64,000 nt of DNA from Cymbomonas tetramitiformis. Taxonomy: Eukaryota; Chlorophyta; Pyramimonadophyceae; Pyramimonadales; Pyramimonadaceae. Location of the stretch: positions 32,611 through 96,610 of the forward strand of contig LGRX02033450.1 in assembly GCA_001247695.2 (NCBI GenBank), in the 5' to 3' direction. Of the stretch, positions 1-10,700 are shown one piece after another; the stretch's first letter is position 1; each line of letters opens with the position of its first letter. A program made the translations under genes and the position numbers. The notes under the pieces were generated by a model, which saw only the letters and a program-made list of their open reading frames with translations, ran no database searches and was not told where the DNA came from.

Positions 1-3000
1 TGTTACATGTTTCCAGTATCTCTGTTCACCGTTTGGCTGCCCTGCCAGTATTTCTTCGACGGGTTCGCGTTTGGCCCTTTTATCTTTTTTGTCATTTTCC
101 CATTCCTCCACAAGGTTCTGCCATCCGTGGTCCGAGGAGAGGTTGTGTTTGAGCAGGTGTGTTCTTACTGTTTCTTCTGTGCTCCACGTCGTTTGTTCCC
201 TCCCTTCGGTGTTGGTCCACCGTACCTCGTACTGTGTTACTTTCGAGGTCACATCGGTGTAGTTTTGTAGGTACTGTCTACTCGCCAGTATCCTGGCGGG
301 CGTGTATGTTCCTTCTTGTCCTAGCGTGTCCATTTGGTCCTTTTGTGTTGACCACTGGCCTCTGTCTCGTTGCTCTGTCTTCCTCTTTGTTCTTCCCCGT
401 GGGTTTCTCGCGGTCATCACATCATCTTCCTCCTTCTCCTGGTTGGTTTCTATGCCCAGAGTTTCCTTCTCCTGTTCCGTCCATTCCACGTCTGCCTGTT
501 CGAAGTGTTTTGTTTGGTTGGCTAGTGGGTACATGGACAGCAGTTGCAGTATGTCCTTCAGGCTATTTCCAGCCTCATGTAGCGCCTTTATTTGCGCCGG
601 CCAGTCGCTTATGTTTTCCATGCTTACCGTACTTTTGGTGTACCTCTCTAGTTCTCCTGTTTTCCGTTCCTGTACGTATTCCGGTTTCAACCTTCTGTTC
701 CACACATGGTCCCAGTGGTCCCCTGGTTTCTTAATGTCGTTGGGCTGTGCCTCACAAATGTATGGGTATAGGTGCATCATGCCTTGTGCTATCTTTGTTG
801 CCGTCTTGTTGTCGTGTTTTCTTCCACCTGTTGCCTTTAGTGTTTTTATTGGTATGGCACTTTTCCCATCTGCTGTGGTTAGGTTTTTGAGGTCCGGGTA
901 ATTTCTGAATAGTGTGAGCATTTTGGTGAAATTTATTTGCTTAGTAGCTTGCTGAGTTTTCGTTTCCCGTATTACTTTTACTGCCCCCATTTTTTCAGAG
1001 CCTGTATACGCAGGCTGCTGTTGTGGGTCTCTGTATTCTTTGTCCATTCGCCTGGAGTGCTTGGTTGCTCTAATGGTGCCCTCCATTTCCGCGTTTGTGC
1101 ATACCCTTTTTGCCTTCCCCAGCTGTCTCATTATAGGCAGTGTTTCTTTAGCTAGTTCCTGCATATGGCTCCCTACCCCTTTTACGTGTATCCCATATTC
1201 GTTCAGAGCGTTCATTTTCCTTAGAGTGTTTGTTTGTGTTTGTAGTCCCATCTTTAGCTTGCTTCTTGCGCTGCTGTGTCCTCTTTCCTCGAAATGTTTT
1301 TCCAGTAGCCCGGCTGTGGACCTGCTGACTTGCGACATTCTTTGTCTGGTTAGGAGGTTTCTTTCCCTTTTGCCATATCCCATTTGGACACCCTTGTCTT
1401 CCTCACTCTGAACGGCCCCTGCCAATCCCGTGTAGACCTCCTGTGCATATATTGCCTGTAAGGACTGGAGTCCCAGTCCATATTCCTCTTTCTCCTCCGT
1501 GTTTAGTTCATTAGGAGTGCCGTTCGCCGGAAGTCCGTATATTCTTTTCATCGCGGCCCCCAGCTGGTTTTCAGCCTTCTGTATTTCACCCTGTGTGTAT
1601 ATTCCGAGGTGGAGCCCGTATTTGAATTTTCCTAGTATGGCTGACTTCAGGGAGTACTCTTTTTGTCTTTGCGTGAGGGGGGTGGCCAGTAGTGCGTCTA
1701 TTCTTCGCTTGAGCTCCTGCAGTGATTTTCTTTTTTCTTCTTTCCACGTCCCCAGCATATTGAGAAGGACCCCTAGGTATTTATAGGTGTCTCCAGCTTT
1801 GAGGACCTTCAATGTTCGACTTCCGCATTTCACCCCTTGGTGTCTACCTTCTTTTACATTTTTGTTGCCATGTTCTACCCCTGTTATCTTTGTTTTATCC
1901 TCGTTTATTCTGAGTCCACTCCAGTCTCCGAATGTCGAGAGTTTCTCCAGTTGTTGCTCCATCCCTGTCATCAGTTTTGTTAGTATGATTAGGTCGTCCA
2001 CAAACGCCCCCGAGGAGGTTCTCAGCTCCCCTCTGAGTCCCTTGTCGGTCGCATACTTGTGCTGGTAACCGTGGTCCCCTACCTCTAGCCATCGTAGGAG
2101 AGGCTCCAGGTACAGTATGAATAGTAGTGGGCTCATGCTGTCCCCTTGCAGAATACCCCTTCTTATTGGTACTTCTTCCGAGACTTGGTCCCCTACCTTT
2201 GCTCTCATTTGCATGGAGTCCTCCTCTTTTTCTCCCAGTATATCCCTAACGGCTTCAGTGAGTTGTGGTGGCACCCCTAGGTGTTCTAGTGTCATAATAA
2301 GTCTTTTGTGGTCAACTGACCCATACGCATTTTCAAAATCCACGTAGGTCGCATGCAGGTTTCTTTTGGAGAGGTTGGCGTCTTCAATAGCATTAGTTAC
2401 CCTGGTGAGTTGCTTCATTGTGTTGTGGTTTTCCCTTGAGCCCTCCTGTGCTTCCGAGAGCATGCCGTTTATTTCACAGAAGTCAGCCAGCATTTTTGTT
2501 AGTACCGTGGTATATAATTTGAACAGGCAATCCAGTAGAGCTATAGGTCTGTAGTTTCGCTGCTTCGTCACCTCGCCCTGTTTGTGGTGGAAGCAGAAGT
2601 AGCCTTTTTTCCATGGTAGGGGGGTGTGTCTATGTTCCCACATTAGCCCCATGAGTTCACACAGTTGGTCATGGAATCTGTCCGGCATCTGTTTCAATAT
2701 TTCATTTTGTATCCCCATGGGCCCAGCCGCTTTGTTGGTTTTCATTTTCTTCACCGCTTGCCGGTAGGCTTCTTTGTCCACCCTTAAGTTTACCTTTGTT
2801 TGGTCCGGCCTTGTGCATTGGTTCTCCTTCATGTAGTTCTTGTACCTCTCATCAAGCCAAGGTGGCGTACTTTTAAGTCCTTTCTCTGGTTCCCTCATTT
2901 TGTATGGCTCCGACCTCGCAATGTGTTCACCCATTGCCTGTGCTACTTTTTGGTGCCCTACTACTAGTTCCCCTTGTGTTGTTTCTATTGCTTGTATCGC

Positions 3001-6000
3001 TGCAGCCGGTGCTGCTCCATTTTCTATCTCTTTTTTGTAAATCAGTTTGTGGTAGTGTTTTATGTTGCCCCAGTATCTTTCTCTCATTTTCATTCTTGTT
3101 TTCTGTTTTCGGTTTGCCTCGTGCTCTTTTATGCACTTTCTTGCCTCTTTTGTTGCAAGTTTTTTCTGCTCCCGTTCCCATTGCTCCCATTCCCTCATTT
3201 CACTCGTTCGGTTGTCGTAACCTTCCGTCCGTACTTCCTCGGCTGCTTGTTCTCGTGTTTCAATGTCTTTCTTCCATAATGCTATATTCTCGCGGCATCT
3301 GTTTCTTTCTTTAAGGTGGGCGTCCCTTTCCTTGCGTAGAGTTTTCGGGAGGTGTAGTCCATGTTGTTGTTCTGGTGCCGCCGCTTGTTTCGGTAGGTTG
3401 ACATCCATCATTGCCCTGTCTCTTGCTTCCCCCATTATTTTTGCAACCACTTCTCCCGCGTAGTCTATTGCCCTTTTTCTGTGCCTTGTGCTGTTTGCTG
3501 TTTTTATTCCGTTTATTGCCTCTTGCATTTCTTCTTGTAATTCTTTTGTATATGCGGCGTCCAGTGTTTGCCTGAGGGTGTTCCCCTCTGCTTCTGTTAG
3601 CGGGAGTTTCAGTCTGTCTGTTTTCGCATGTTTTGACTTTTGTGCCGTTGGCCTGTGTGTCCCCCAGGCCTTTAGGTCCAATTGTGTCGTGCAGACCATT
3701 TTGTGGTCGCTCGTGTGTAGCTCAGTAAGTTCGCCCTCCGTCGGTTGCGTGTAGTATTGAAGCTCTGCTTTGCTCGCCAGCATTCTGTCTATGTTCCTTC
3801 GTTTATGCCATGTTAGGGTTGTTTCTCTGGTACCTCCCACATCTTGCAGACCCGTGGCTTCCATAGTGTTGTTCCATTCTTTGTCCCTGCTGTTTTTCGG
3901 TGTGCCCGTGGAGGCATTCAGGTCCCCACAAACTAGTACTGTTTGCCCTGTCGCATTTTCGCTGGCCGAGGTCACCATTCGCACATACTCCCGTATGCCG
4001 TTCCTGGCTGCCTCTCTGTCGAGTTCCCCTTGTCTTGCCTCTTCTGTCACATCCTTCCCTTCCACCGGGTAGTATACCCCTATCAGGTGTAAATATTTTT
4101 CCCCCGGGAAGTGGAGCAGTGTGTGTGTGAGTACTCCTTGTAGGTGTGGTACCAGCACCTCGGTGTAGTTATGTGGTTTGGCATACTCCCCTGTGAGTAT
4201 TATGGCCAGGCCTGCCGTGTAGTTGTTCTTATCTTCCTCTCCTTCCTTCTTCGGTATGCTCGTGCATATGTTTGACTGTTTCTTGTTTCTGAAGTGCTTT
4301 TTTATTTCCTCGTTTGCAGTCTTGGTTTCCGTGACTATTGCTATATCTATCTCCCATTTATTCATTTGTTCCTCCAGTTCGTATAGTGAGTGCCGGGCAC
4401 CCTGTAGGTTCCATGTTAGGAAATTCACAGTTTGTGGTTGTGCTCCTCGCATTTCCTCAATGTTTAGGTTCTCCGTTTTTGGCATGTTCCCACCCCATTG
4501 TCTCAGTGCCTCCAGGGACCCTTTGGCCTCCTCATTGTCCCTTTTGTTCGTTTTTGTTGGTGTGCTAGGTGGTAGGTTTTTCTTGGCGCTTGCGGGGGGC
4601 CGTAGCTTTTTTCTTGTTGCCGTGCCTGCCTCCCTTTTTAGTCTTTCGTTTGCTTGTTCTGTGCTTTCTGGACAGAACTGTAGTGTGGCCTGAACCAGCT
4701 TGTCCTTGGGTTTTTCGTTCTTTCCCTCCTTTGCTTCGCCTATGTCCCTTTGTTTTGTAGTAGGCGCCCTGCCCTCACCCTTCATTTCATCGCCACTTGT
4801 GTTTTCCTCGTCCAGTCCAGTTGAGTGTTCCGTTCTCTGCGTCTCTTGAGCCTCCCCCTGTGCCTGTGCCGCGTTTCTGGTCCCTAGCTTGAAGTTCCCT
4901 GGTTTGCCATCAACATGCCAGTACTTCCAGCTACCTGCCACCCTTATCGCCTGCTCCCCTTGGCTGAACTTTTCCCATTCCGGTGGTGTGCTATGTGTCT
5001 TTAGTCCACTATATCGCACTTTTTGCAGGTCATAGGCTTCCCGCAGTATGGTCCAAACATCTATAGCTGTTAGTAGTTCATCCTGTTTTTCTATCCCTCC
5101 TGTAGGTAGCCAGACGTGCACCTGCATGTCCCGTCGTGTTATTGTGAGCATTACCATCGCCCATTTTCCCCCATCCCTTATTGCTATTTGGGTTCGGCCG
5201 TCTACTGACAACTTTCCCATCGTTTCACCTATGAGGGCATCGGTTTCTTGTTGTAGCGCTTGAAGTGCTTCTTGAACGTTCATTATTGTTTGTATGCCCA
5301 CCCCTTGTTGCCTCATTATGTCCTCCACCTGCTCTCTTGTGCGGTCACTCACCACTTCCCTCATGAAGGCATCCGCCGCGCACGTTCCCTGAGTTTGCGG
5401 CTGTTTTGCCCCAGTCCCTTTTGCCGGAGCCTCCATTGTCAGCTCGACTTCGCCCGTGGCATGTTCTGCATGTGGCGTATTTTCCCTCATAATGGCCGAC
5501 CTTATCTTCGGCCCGAATCTGTCCCTACATCTGCTCACTACTTCTGTTGTGTGTAGTGTAACGCATCGACTGGTTTGGAGTGTGTTTGTGTACACGTACT
5601 GTATCCACGTTCCTTTCCTTTCCAACAGCCACTGTTGCCATAGCTCCGCAACATATATCACCCAGACGCCGCAGCTGTATGCATCATATTGGTGCTTATC
5701 ATACATTGGCGTGGCTCTGGCTTCCTGGCACCCCATTGCCACCTTGTTGCTTGTCACCCATTTGCTTATTGCTGTTTGTAGTTCCTCCGCCATTCCCATG
5801 TGTTGTGAGGCAGTTTTCTTTCGTGTCTGCCTTTTCATGCCCATAGAATCATATACATAGGCCTGCAACGTGCAGTTATCCCTTGTGACGCAGACTCCTA
5901 CCATCAGTAGTAGCCAGTGCCCGTTCCCTATTACCGGTATCTGAGTGCCACCCCTTTTGGCGACTTTTTCCTTTACCATTTCCAGAAATTTATTATCATT

Positions 6001-6030
6001 CTCATTCAGTAATCTCAGTATTTCTTGTAT
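1..6030 (-). CDS. LINE ORF2 main part: Ulp1-like protease, APE endonuclease, RT, chromodomain-like tail (runs off edge)
   Basis: I read this frame without a stop from about 6,051 to base 1. Numbering starts at the ATG at 7,897, across the 6,031-7,760 insertion. Residues about 75-170 form a C48 (Ulp1/SUMO-protease) core: His80 in GNGHW, Asp103 in YDS, Gln156 in HQYDAYSCGVW, and Cys162 six residues after the Gln as in the family. Residues about 578-825 are an APE endonuclease, from FLTWNLQG to TSDH. The RT follows, with FENAYGSVDH (about 1273), GILQGDSMSPLL (about 1337), FVDDLIIL (about 1385, catalytic DD) and KYLGVLL (about 1459). Residues about 1955-2030 resemble a chromodomain: YEVRW, TTW and LVEEWE are spaced as in that fold. 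No RNase H was recognised. The protein would nick DNA and prime reverse transcription at the target. The protease and chromodomain roles are inferred. Confidence 0.88.
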   Translation of the reverse strand, partial: MQEILRLLNENDNKFLEMVKEKVAKRGGTQIPVIGNGHWLLLMVGVCVTRDNCTLQAYVYDSMGMKRQTRKKTASQHMGMAEELQTAISKWVTSNKVAMGCQEARATPMYDKHQYDAYSCGVWVIYVAELWQQWLLERKGTWIQYVYTNTLQTSRCVTLHTTEVVSRCRDRFGPKIRSAIMRENTPHAEHATGEVELTMEAPAKGTGAKQPQTQGTCAADAFMREVVSDRTREQVEDIMRQQGVGIQTIMNVQEALQALQQETDALIGETMGKLSVDGRTQIAIRDGGKWAMVMLTITRRDMQVHVWLPTGGIEKQDELLTAIDVWTILREAYDLQKVRYSGLKTHSTPPEWEKFSQGEQAIRVAGSWKYWHVDGKPGNFKLGTRNAAQAQGEAQETQRTEHSTGLDEENTSGDEMKGEGRAPTTKQRDIGEAKEGKNEKPKDKLVQATLQFCPESTEQANERLKREAGTATRKKLRPPASAKKNLPPSTPTKTNKRDNEEAKGSLEALRQWGGNMPKTENLNIEEMRGAQPQTVNFLTWNLQGARHSLYELEEQMNKWEIDIAIVTETKTANEEIKKHFRNKKQSNICTSIPKKEGEEDKNNYTAGLAIILTGEYAKPHNYTEVLVPHLQGVLTHTLLHFPGEKYLHLIGVYYPVEGKDVTEEARQGELDREAARNGIREYVRMVTSASENATGQTVLVCGDLNASTGTPKNSRDKEWNNTMEATGLQDVGGTRETTLTWHKRRNIDRMLASKAELQYYTQPTEGELTELHTSDHKMVCTTQLDLKAWGTHRPTAQKSKHAKTDRLKLPLTEAEGNTLRQTLDAAYTKELQEEMQEAINGIKTANSTRHRKRAIDYAGEVVAKIMGEARDRAMMDVNLPKQAAAPEQQHGLHLPKTLRKERDAHLKERNRCRENIALWKKDIETREQAAEEVRTEGYDNRTSEMREWEQWEREQKKLATKEARKCIKEHEANRKQKTRMKMRERYWGNIKHYHKLIYKKEIENGAAPAAAIQAIETTQGELVVGHQKVAQAMGEHIARSEPYKMREPEKGLKSTPPWLDERYKNYMKENQCTRPDQTKVNLRVDKEAYRQAVKKMKTNKAAGPMGIQNEILKQMPDRFHDQLCELMGLMWEHRHTPLPWKKGYFCFHHKQGEVTKQRNYRPIALLDCLFKLYTTVLTKMLADFCEINGMLSEAQEGSRENHNTMKQLTRVTNAIEDANLSKRNLHATYVDFENAYGSVDHKRLIMTLEHLGVPPQLTEAVRDILGEKEEDSMQMRAKVGDQVSEEVPIRRGILQGDSMSPLLFILYLEPLLRWLEVGDHGYQHKYATDKGLRGELRTSSGAFVDDLIILTKLMTGMEQQLEKLSTFGDWSGLRINEDKTKITGVEHGNKNVKEGRHQGVKCGSRTLKVLKAGDTYKYLGVLLNMLGTWKEEKRKSLQELKRRIDALLATPLTQRQKEYSLKSAILGKFKYGLHLGIYTQGEIQKAENQLGAAMKRIYGLPANGTPNELNTEEKEEYGLGLQSLQAIYAQEVYTGLAGAVQSEEDKGVQMGYGKRERNLLTRQRMSQVSRSTAGLLEKHFEERGHSSARSKLKMGLQTQTNTLRKMNALNEYGIHVKGVGSHMQELAKETLPIMRQLGKAKRVCTNAEMEGTIRATKHSRRMDKEYRDPQQQPAYTGSEKMGAVKVIRETKTQQATKQINFTKMLTLFRNYPDLKNLTTADGKSAIPIKTLKATGGRKHDNKTATKIAQGMMHLYPYICEAQPNDIKKPGDHWDHVWNRRLKPEYVQERKTGELERYTKSTVSMENISDWPAQIKALHEAGNSLKDILQLLSMYPLANQTKHFEQADVEWTEQEKETLGIETNQEKEEDDVMTARNPRGRTKRKTEQRDRGQWSTQKDQMDTLGQEGTYTPARILASRQYLQNYTDVTSKVTQYEVRWTNTEGREQTTWSTEETVRTHLLKHNLSSDHGWQNLVEEWENDKKDKRAKREPVEEILAGQPNGEQRYWKHVT
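6020..6030. repeat. Left copy of 11-bp target duplication
   Basis: ATTTCTTGTAT, identical to 7,761-7,771. It marks the left edge of the insertion in LINE ORF2. Confidence 0.6.
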
Positions 6031-7760
6031 ATAACGCAAGGCGTCGACCGGTCAACGCACGCACCTCTCTGAAAAAATGCCAGCCGCCTTTTGATTTTAT
6101 TATCGCGATAATTTTTATGATAATGAGTGGCAATTTTTTCTTTTGTATGGTATTATTACTGTATTTCTGAGGAGTATTTTGACACGCGTTTCGAGACGAG
6201 TAGAGGCTCATCAGTATGGCAAAATCCGGTCGCAAAAAACAGCCGTCTGATCCGCTTCTTGTGAGCGTGGAAATCCACCTACGACAAGTTGTGAGCTGTG
6301 CCACAGCAGCACTACGCACGTTGAGTTTGGCGAAAGGGAATTTTACCGCGCTCTCGCAGGGGGCAGCTGGTTCGCAATCCCTCTCTCAGCTTTCCGACTC
6401 ACAGGTTGTCACAAGAAATCTACTCGAAGCTGTACAGCTGCTGGATACAAAGGCGCGCGCCACAGTAAACACAGCAAGGCGCGCTTTAATCTCGAACAAG
6501 GAAAGTCACGAATCTGAGTGCGCAGCGCACCTGGGAACCAAGGATACTAGAAAGGGCCCTAGTGCGAGAACGCTGAGGCGCAAAAATCTTCGGGAATCAC
6601 GCAGAGTCACACAGTCTGATAAAAGAGACACTGAGCCAACAGACGTTCCAACATCTCGCGTGAAGAAACCCTCGAAAAAACAGAGCTCAGATATTTTGGT
6701 AGAGTCTTGCGCACCTCCAACAGACACAGGAGAACCAGTGACACCAGCCGCCACTTCATCCTTTGTGGCCTTAGGACCTTTGTCCACAGGAACGAAAAGA
6801 GCGAAGGGCAGCACTGGTGACAAAGGGGATCGCAAGAATCCCAAGGCAAGAAAATCGCTTACATGGAGAAGAGAGACACACAGCAAACGCTCAGAGTCAG
6901 TGCCTGCTATTGAGAAGCAGGCGTCGGGATCCCTGCAGCGTTCGACGTCACTCAGCCCTGAGGGGCGATCCATGTTCCCAGTATACGACCGATAATTTTG
7001 CCACAGTAGAGATACTTGAATCAGACACCTTACTTGCTGCGGAAAGGGCATCGTGGCGAGTCCGCTTAACTCGATCCACTGATCAGGCGACTGCTTAACT
7101 GGGTGGGGCAACTCCCTCCTGTAACTGAAGTCAGAGACAGTATGCCGTTTGCGAGACTTCAAGCTTTGCTAATCCTAGGACAATATGGTGCCAAGAGTGG
7201 AGACACTAGAATCAGCCACAATATTTACTGTAGACAGAGCATCGCGACAAGCTCACTTCGGAACTCACGCCTTGCCAATCTCAAGACAATACTGTGCCAG
7301 CATCTCGATCGCGCCGCTTTTCCCACGAAGGTTTTTCCAGCGGCTGTATTGTGCTGTATTTGCGGTGAGAGGATCCAGAGGACCCGTGGGACCGCGGGGG
7401 ACGGCTTACCCATAATCCTAAGAACCCGATCAGTCGAGGACTGCTTAGGATCCCACAGAGCCTAGCCACCACTTGCAAGCCTATTCCTCAAGTGTAGTGC
7501 TGATAAAGCCCCTGTCTGTTTAAAGTTCCTGCACCGCATTAGAACAATAACCCTGTGCCACTGCGGAGCGGGTAACTGTTTAGCTCTGCCGTTAGCTTCA
7601 GGGTTCGGGGCCTCAACACATCTTTTCAGACCGAGTTCCTTGCTTTGCAAAAGTGTGCAGCTTGAATAGGAGAAAACTTAATAGTGGTAATAGGCTAAAA
7701 GGGACGGCGCCCTATAAAAGCCCACTCAACGTTATAATTGAGTCCTTTTTCCTTTTCCTT
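6031..7760 (+). mobile_element. 1.73-kb insertion of unknown class within LINE ORF2
   Basis: The segment is bounded by an 11-bp direct repeat, ATTTCTTGTAT, at 6,020-6,030 and 7,761-7,771, which I read as a target-site duplication. Its removal restores the LINE ORF2 frame. Base composition differs from the A-rich LINE sense strand around it. It holds one plus-strand ORF (6,216-6,995). The part from 7,000 to 7,690 has loosely repeated phrases (for example around 7,002 and 7,190) and a TATAAAAG at 7,712, but no gene I recognise. I see no clear terminal inverted repeats. The pyrimidine-rich right end and an 11-bp duplication would suit a retroposon, but this is undecided. Confidence 0.55.
6216..6995 (+). 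CDS. Hypothetical basic protein in the 1.73-kb insertion
   Basis: The frame gives 259 residues from ATG to TAA, rich in Lys, Arg, Ser and Thr, especially residues about 95-230. No zinc finger, RT or transposase motif is visible. It is the only long ORF on the plus strand of the insertion. An antisense ORF of 218 residues (6,506-7,162) overlaps it and is probably its shadow. The composition suits a nucleic-acid-binding gag or ORF1 protein, but that is only a guess. It could also be a chance ORF. Confidence 0.4.
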   Translation: MAKSGRKKQPSDPLLVSVEIHLRQVVSCATAALRTLSLAKGNFTALSQGAAGSQSLSQLSDSQVVTRNLLEAVQLLDTKARATVNTARRALISNKESHESECAAHLGTKDTRKGPSARTLRRKNLRESRRVTQSDKRDTEPTDVPTSRVKKPSKKQSSDILVESCAPPTDTGEPVTPAATSSFVALGPLSTGTKRAKGSTGDKGDRKNPKARKSLTWRRETHSKRSESVPAIEKQASGSLQRSTSLSPEGRSMFPVYDR

Positions 7761-10700
7761 ATTTCTTGTATGGTTGTTGACCCCGGAGGGTTTTCTTCCA
7801 GTGTTTCGAGCGCAAGGTCCACTTGGTACATATTTAACTTTCCATCCTTCGCGAATATCCCTTGCGTGGTGGAGTTCTTGGGGTACTGCCCTTCCATTTC
7901 CTCTTTCGAGCATGTCCCCCCCCCCTATGTGTGAGGGCTGTAGTTCCGCTGCAGCATGCCCACCTATATCCTCCACCCTCACAGCTTTCCTGTCTGGTCC
8001 GGTGCCCAAGGCTTTCTCATGTGCTACCTCCGGTTTCCCTTTCATTATTTCGGGCTGTGGCATTACTTGTGGGCTTTTTGTCACTGGTTTCTCTTGTTCC
8101 TTCCGTTCAGCCAGGGCGCCTAGTACATCCAGCGTCACCTGCATAGTCATTAGTTGGGCCCCCACCATTCTTGCCATGCTCCGGTCTTCTTTTGTCATTC
8201 GGCATATTTCGCTATGCTTTTGTCCCCACCTACTGTGGTTCCTACCCCTCGTTTCTTGCCTTACTACCTGGTTGCTTCTAACTAGTTGTGGCCTGTCATA
8301 TTTGGTACGCTGTACCCACCTGCATGTCTTCCCTTTCATGTGCTCACTCCAGTATCTCCTTCCTCTTTTGTGTGCGTACGCATGCTCCTGCCGGTTCGCC
8401 CGTAGGTAGTATGTGAGGTTTCTCATGAGGTTTGCCCTTTGCTCCCTCTCTTCTGCTGTGGCTGACCACCTAGGGCCCTTTGAGGGCTTTTCCTGTGTTG
8501 TTCCTTGGCTTCGGTTGTCCTCCCCTTTTGGCATTTTTTCATTTCCCTTTCTTGTTTCGGTTGCCTGTCTGGTTATCGTTGTCGCTGCTGTGTCCCTTTT
8601 CTGCAAGCATGTCACGCGCACCCTATCCGGTGTTTCCTTTCGCATTCCCGTTCCCACCTTTCTGCTAGTCTCCCTGCATGCTGTCACCCGTACCCTTTGC
8701 GTTGGTTTTTGTGCTGGCGTTATTCTTCCGCCATTATTACTTTTCGTCAGGACCGTAGCTGCAACGCAAATTGTAAGTATTGCTTTCATTAGTGTGCCTC
8801 GTGAGTTGCCTTCGTGTCCATTACTTACCACGCATCTCCTTCGGGTATGTTTTCCTCCCCCCATACTGCCTCCCTTGTTACGCGTTACACGCTCATTTTG
8901 TCCCCTCACACCCTTCTTGTTGCATTTTTGAACTTCATTTTCCTCAATCCTTATTCGTATGTACCCTATGGGTGTCCCCTCAAAGTATTTCCCCTTTTGG
9001 GCCATTTGCACAAAACTTCGTATTTTTACGTAGAGCTCCTGGAGCAATTCGCTAAATATCCAATGTCGTCCGTTCAAGCTCATTTTCATTTGTTGTTTAT
9101 ATTTCACCATTTGTAGGCTCTGTGCGAAATTTTTTCGTCTAATTTTGTTATTATGTGCACCTATACCCCCCTTTTTCTGTAGGTACTGACCCTTTGGGTT
9201 AGGGTTTCCCTTCATTTCCCTGTATATGGCTGTGCAAGCTGTTGTAATTGGCCTTTTCCCTTTCAATGTATCTTGTGGGTTCCTCTTGTTATTGTTGTCC
9301 CTATCGTTCCGTCGGTGTGCATGTTCTTCTGGCTTAACGCGGTTTTCCTTGTTACGCGTTACACATGTCTGCAGCGTCGTTCCGTTCTTTTTACAGCATA
9401 TCTGGGCTTCATTCTTCCCCATATATCTTTGTGCATAACTCTTGGTTGCCTCCTTAAAATATTGCTCTGCTGGGGTCGTTTTTACAAAACTTCGAATTCT
9501 TACGTAGAGCTTCTGGAGCAATTCGCTAAATGTCCAAAGTCGTCCGTTCAAGTTCATTTTCATTTCACGTTCGTATTTTGCCATTTGTAGGCCCTGTGTA
9601 AAATATTTCCGTCTAATTTTACTTTTATGTGCCCCTATTACCTCCCTTTTCTGTAGGTAAGCCCCTTTTGGGTTAGGGTTTCCCCTTGTTTTCCTCCATA
9701 TGGCTGTACGGGTCGTTGCAGTTCGCCTATTTCCATTCAATATATCCTGTGGGTTCTTCTTGTTGTTACTATCCCCGTCGTCTCGCCAGTGTGCATGTTC
9801 CCCCGACCCCGCATTCTTCTTCCTGTTACGCGTTACATTTGCCTGCAGCATCATCCCGTCCTTACTGCCATATATCTGGACCTCATTCTTCTCAATATGT
9901 CTTTGTGTTTGACCCTCAGTTGTCTCCTTGAAATATTGCTCTGTCAGAGCTGTTTTTACAAAACTTCGTATTTTAACGTAGAGCTCCTGGAGCAATTCGC
10001 TAAATGCCGTAATTTGCCGGTTACTCCTGAAAGTGTGAATATTGTCTGCCATTTTGCAATAAAGTCCCCATAGTAACTTTCCTGTCATGCTGACCATTGC
10101 CTTCACCCTCTGGGGCTGGTTTGTGCTTATTTTCCTTAGGGTAGGCTTAGGGTTCCCCTCTTGTCCTAGTGGGAGTTCCTGAATGTGTTCTCTGCTGCTT
10201 ACCTCCCTTGTGCATGGGGAACTGGCCTCGGGTGGCCTGCTTGTTGCTTTAATTCTGTTTACTATCTCATAGTGTATTTTATTGCAACTGCAGCTACTTA
10301 ATGTCATTGTATGTTTTATGTTATTTTTTGCAGCTCTTGTGCCAGGTGTGCCCGCCCTTCCCCTATATTGTATTGAGTTTGATGCTGCTACCATGTCAAC
10401 AGTGTGGTAACAGTTGGTGCCTATATTACTGCTAACCCTCTCACACTTGTGTCTAGTCGTGGGCTTTGCAGCCTGGGTTCCGATCAGCACTGTGCAGGAG
10501 TACAGGCACGATGTACTATTACCAGCAGCAGGTTTGGATTTAGCAGAGTTACTTTTTACTTCAGGTATTTGTTTAACCAGGATTTTCTGGTATACAGGGC
10601 TTTTCCTAGCTTCAAAACTGTAAGGGCCTATACAGGATGTGGCCTCTGCCAGGCTGCTTCTGTCAGCCCCTAGAGCGTTGGCTTCGGCTGGAGCGAGGCT

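Noticed and set aside
1..5970. Many plus-strand ORFs of 60-260 codons (for example 159-734, 302-901, 4,223-4,693)
   Set aside because: They are antisense to the LINE ORF2, whose frame is continuous and has clear domains. The plus strand is open because it is rich in T and C.
6506..7162. 218-codon minus-strand ORF
   Set aside because: Overlaps the 259-codon plus-strand ORF in antisense and shows no motif. I kept only the plus-strand ORF.
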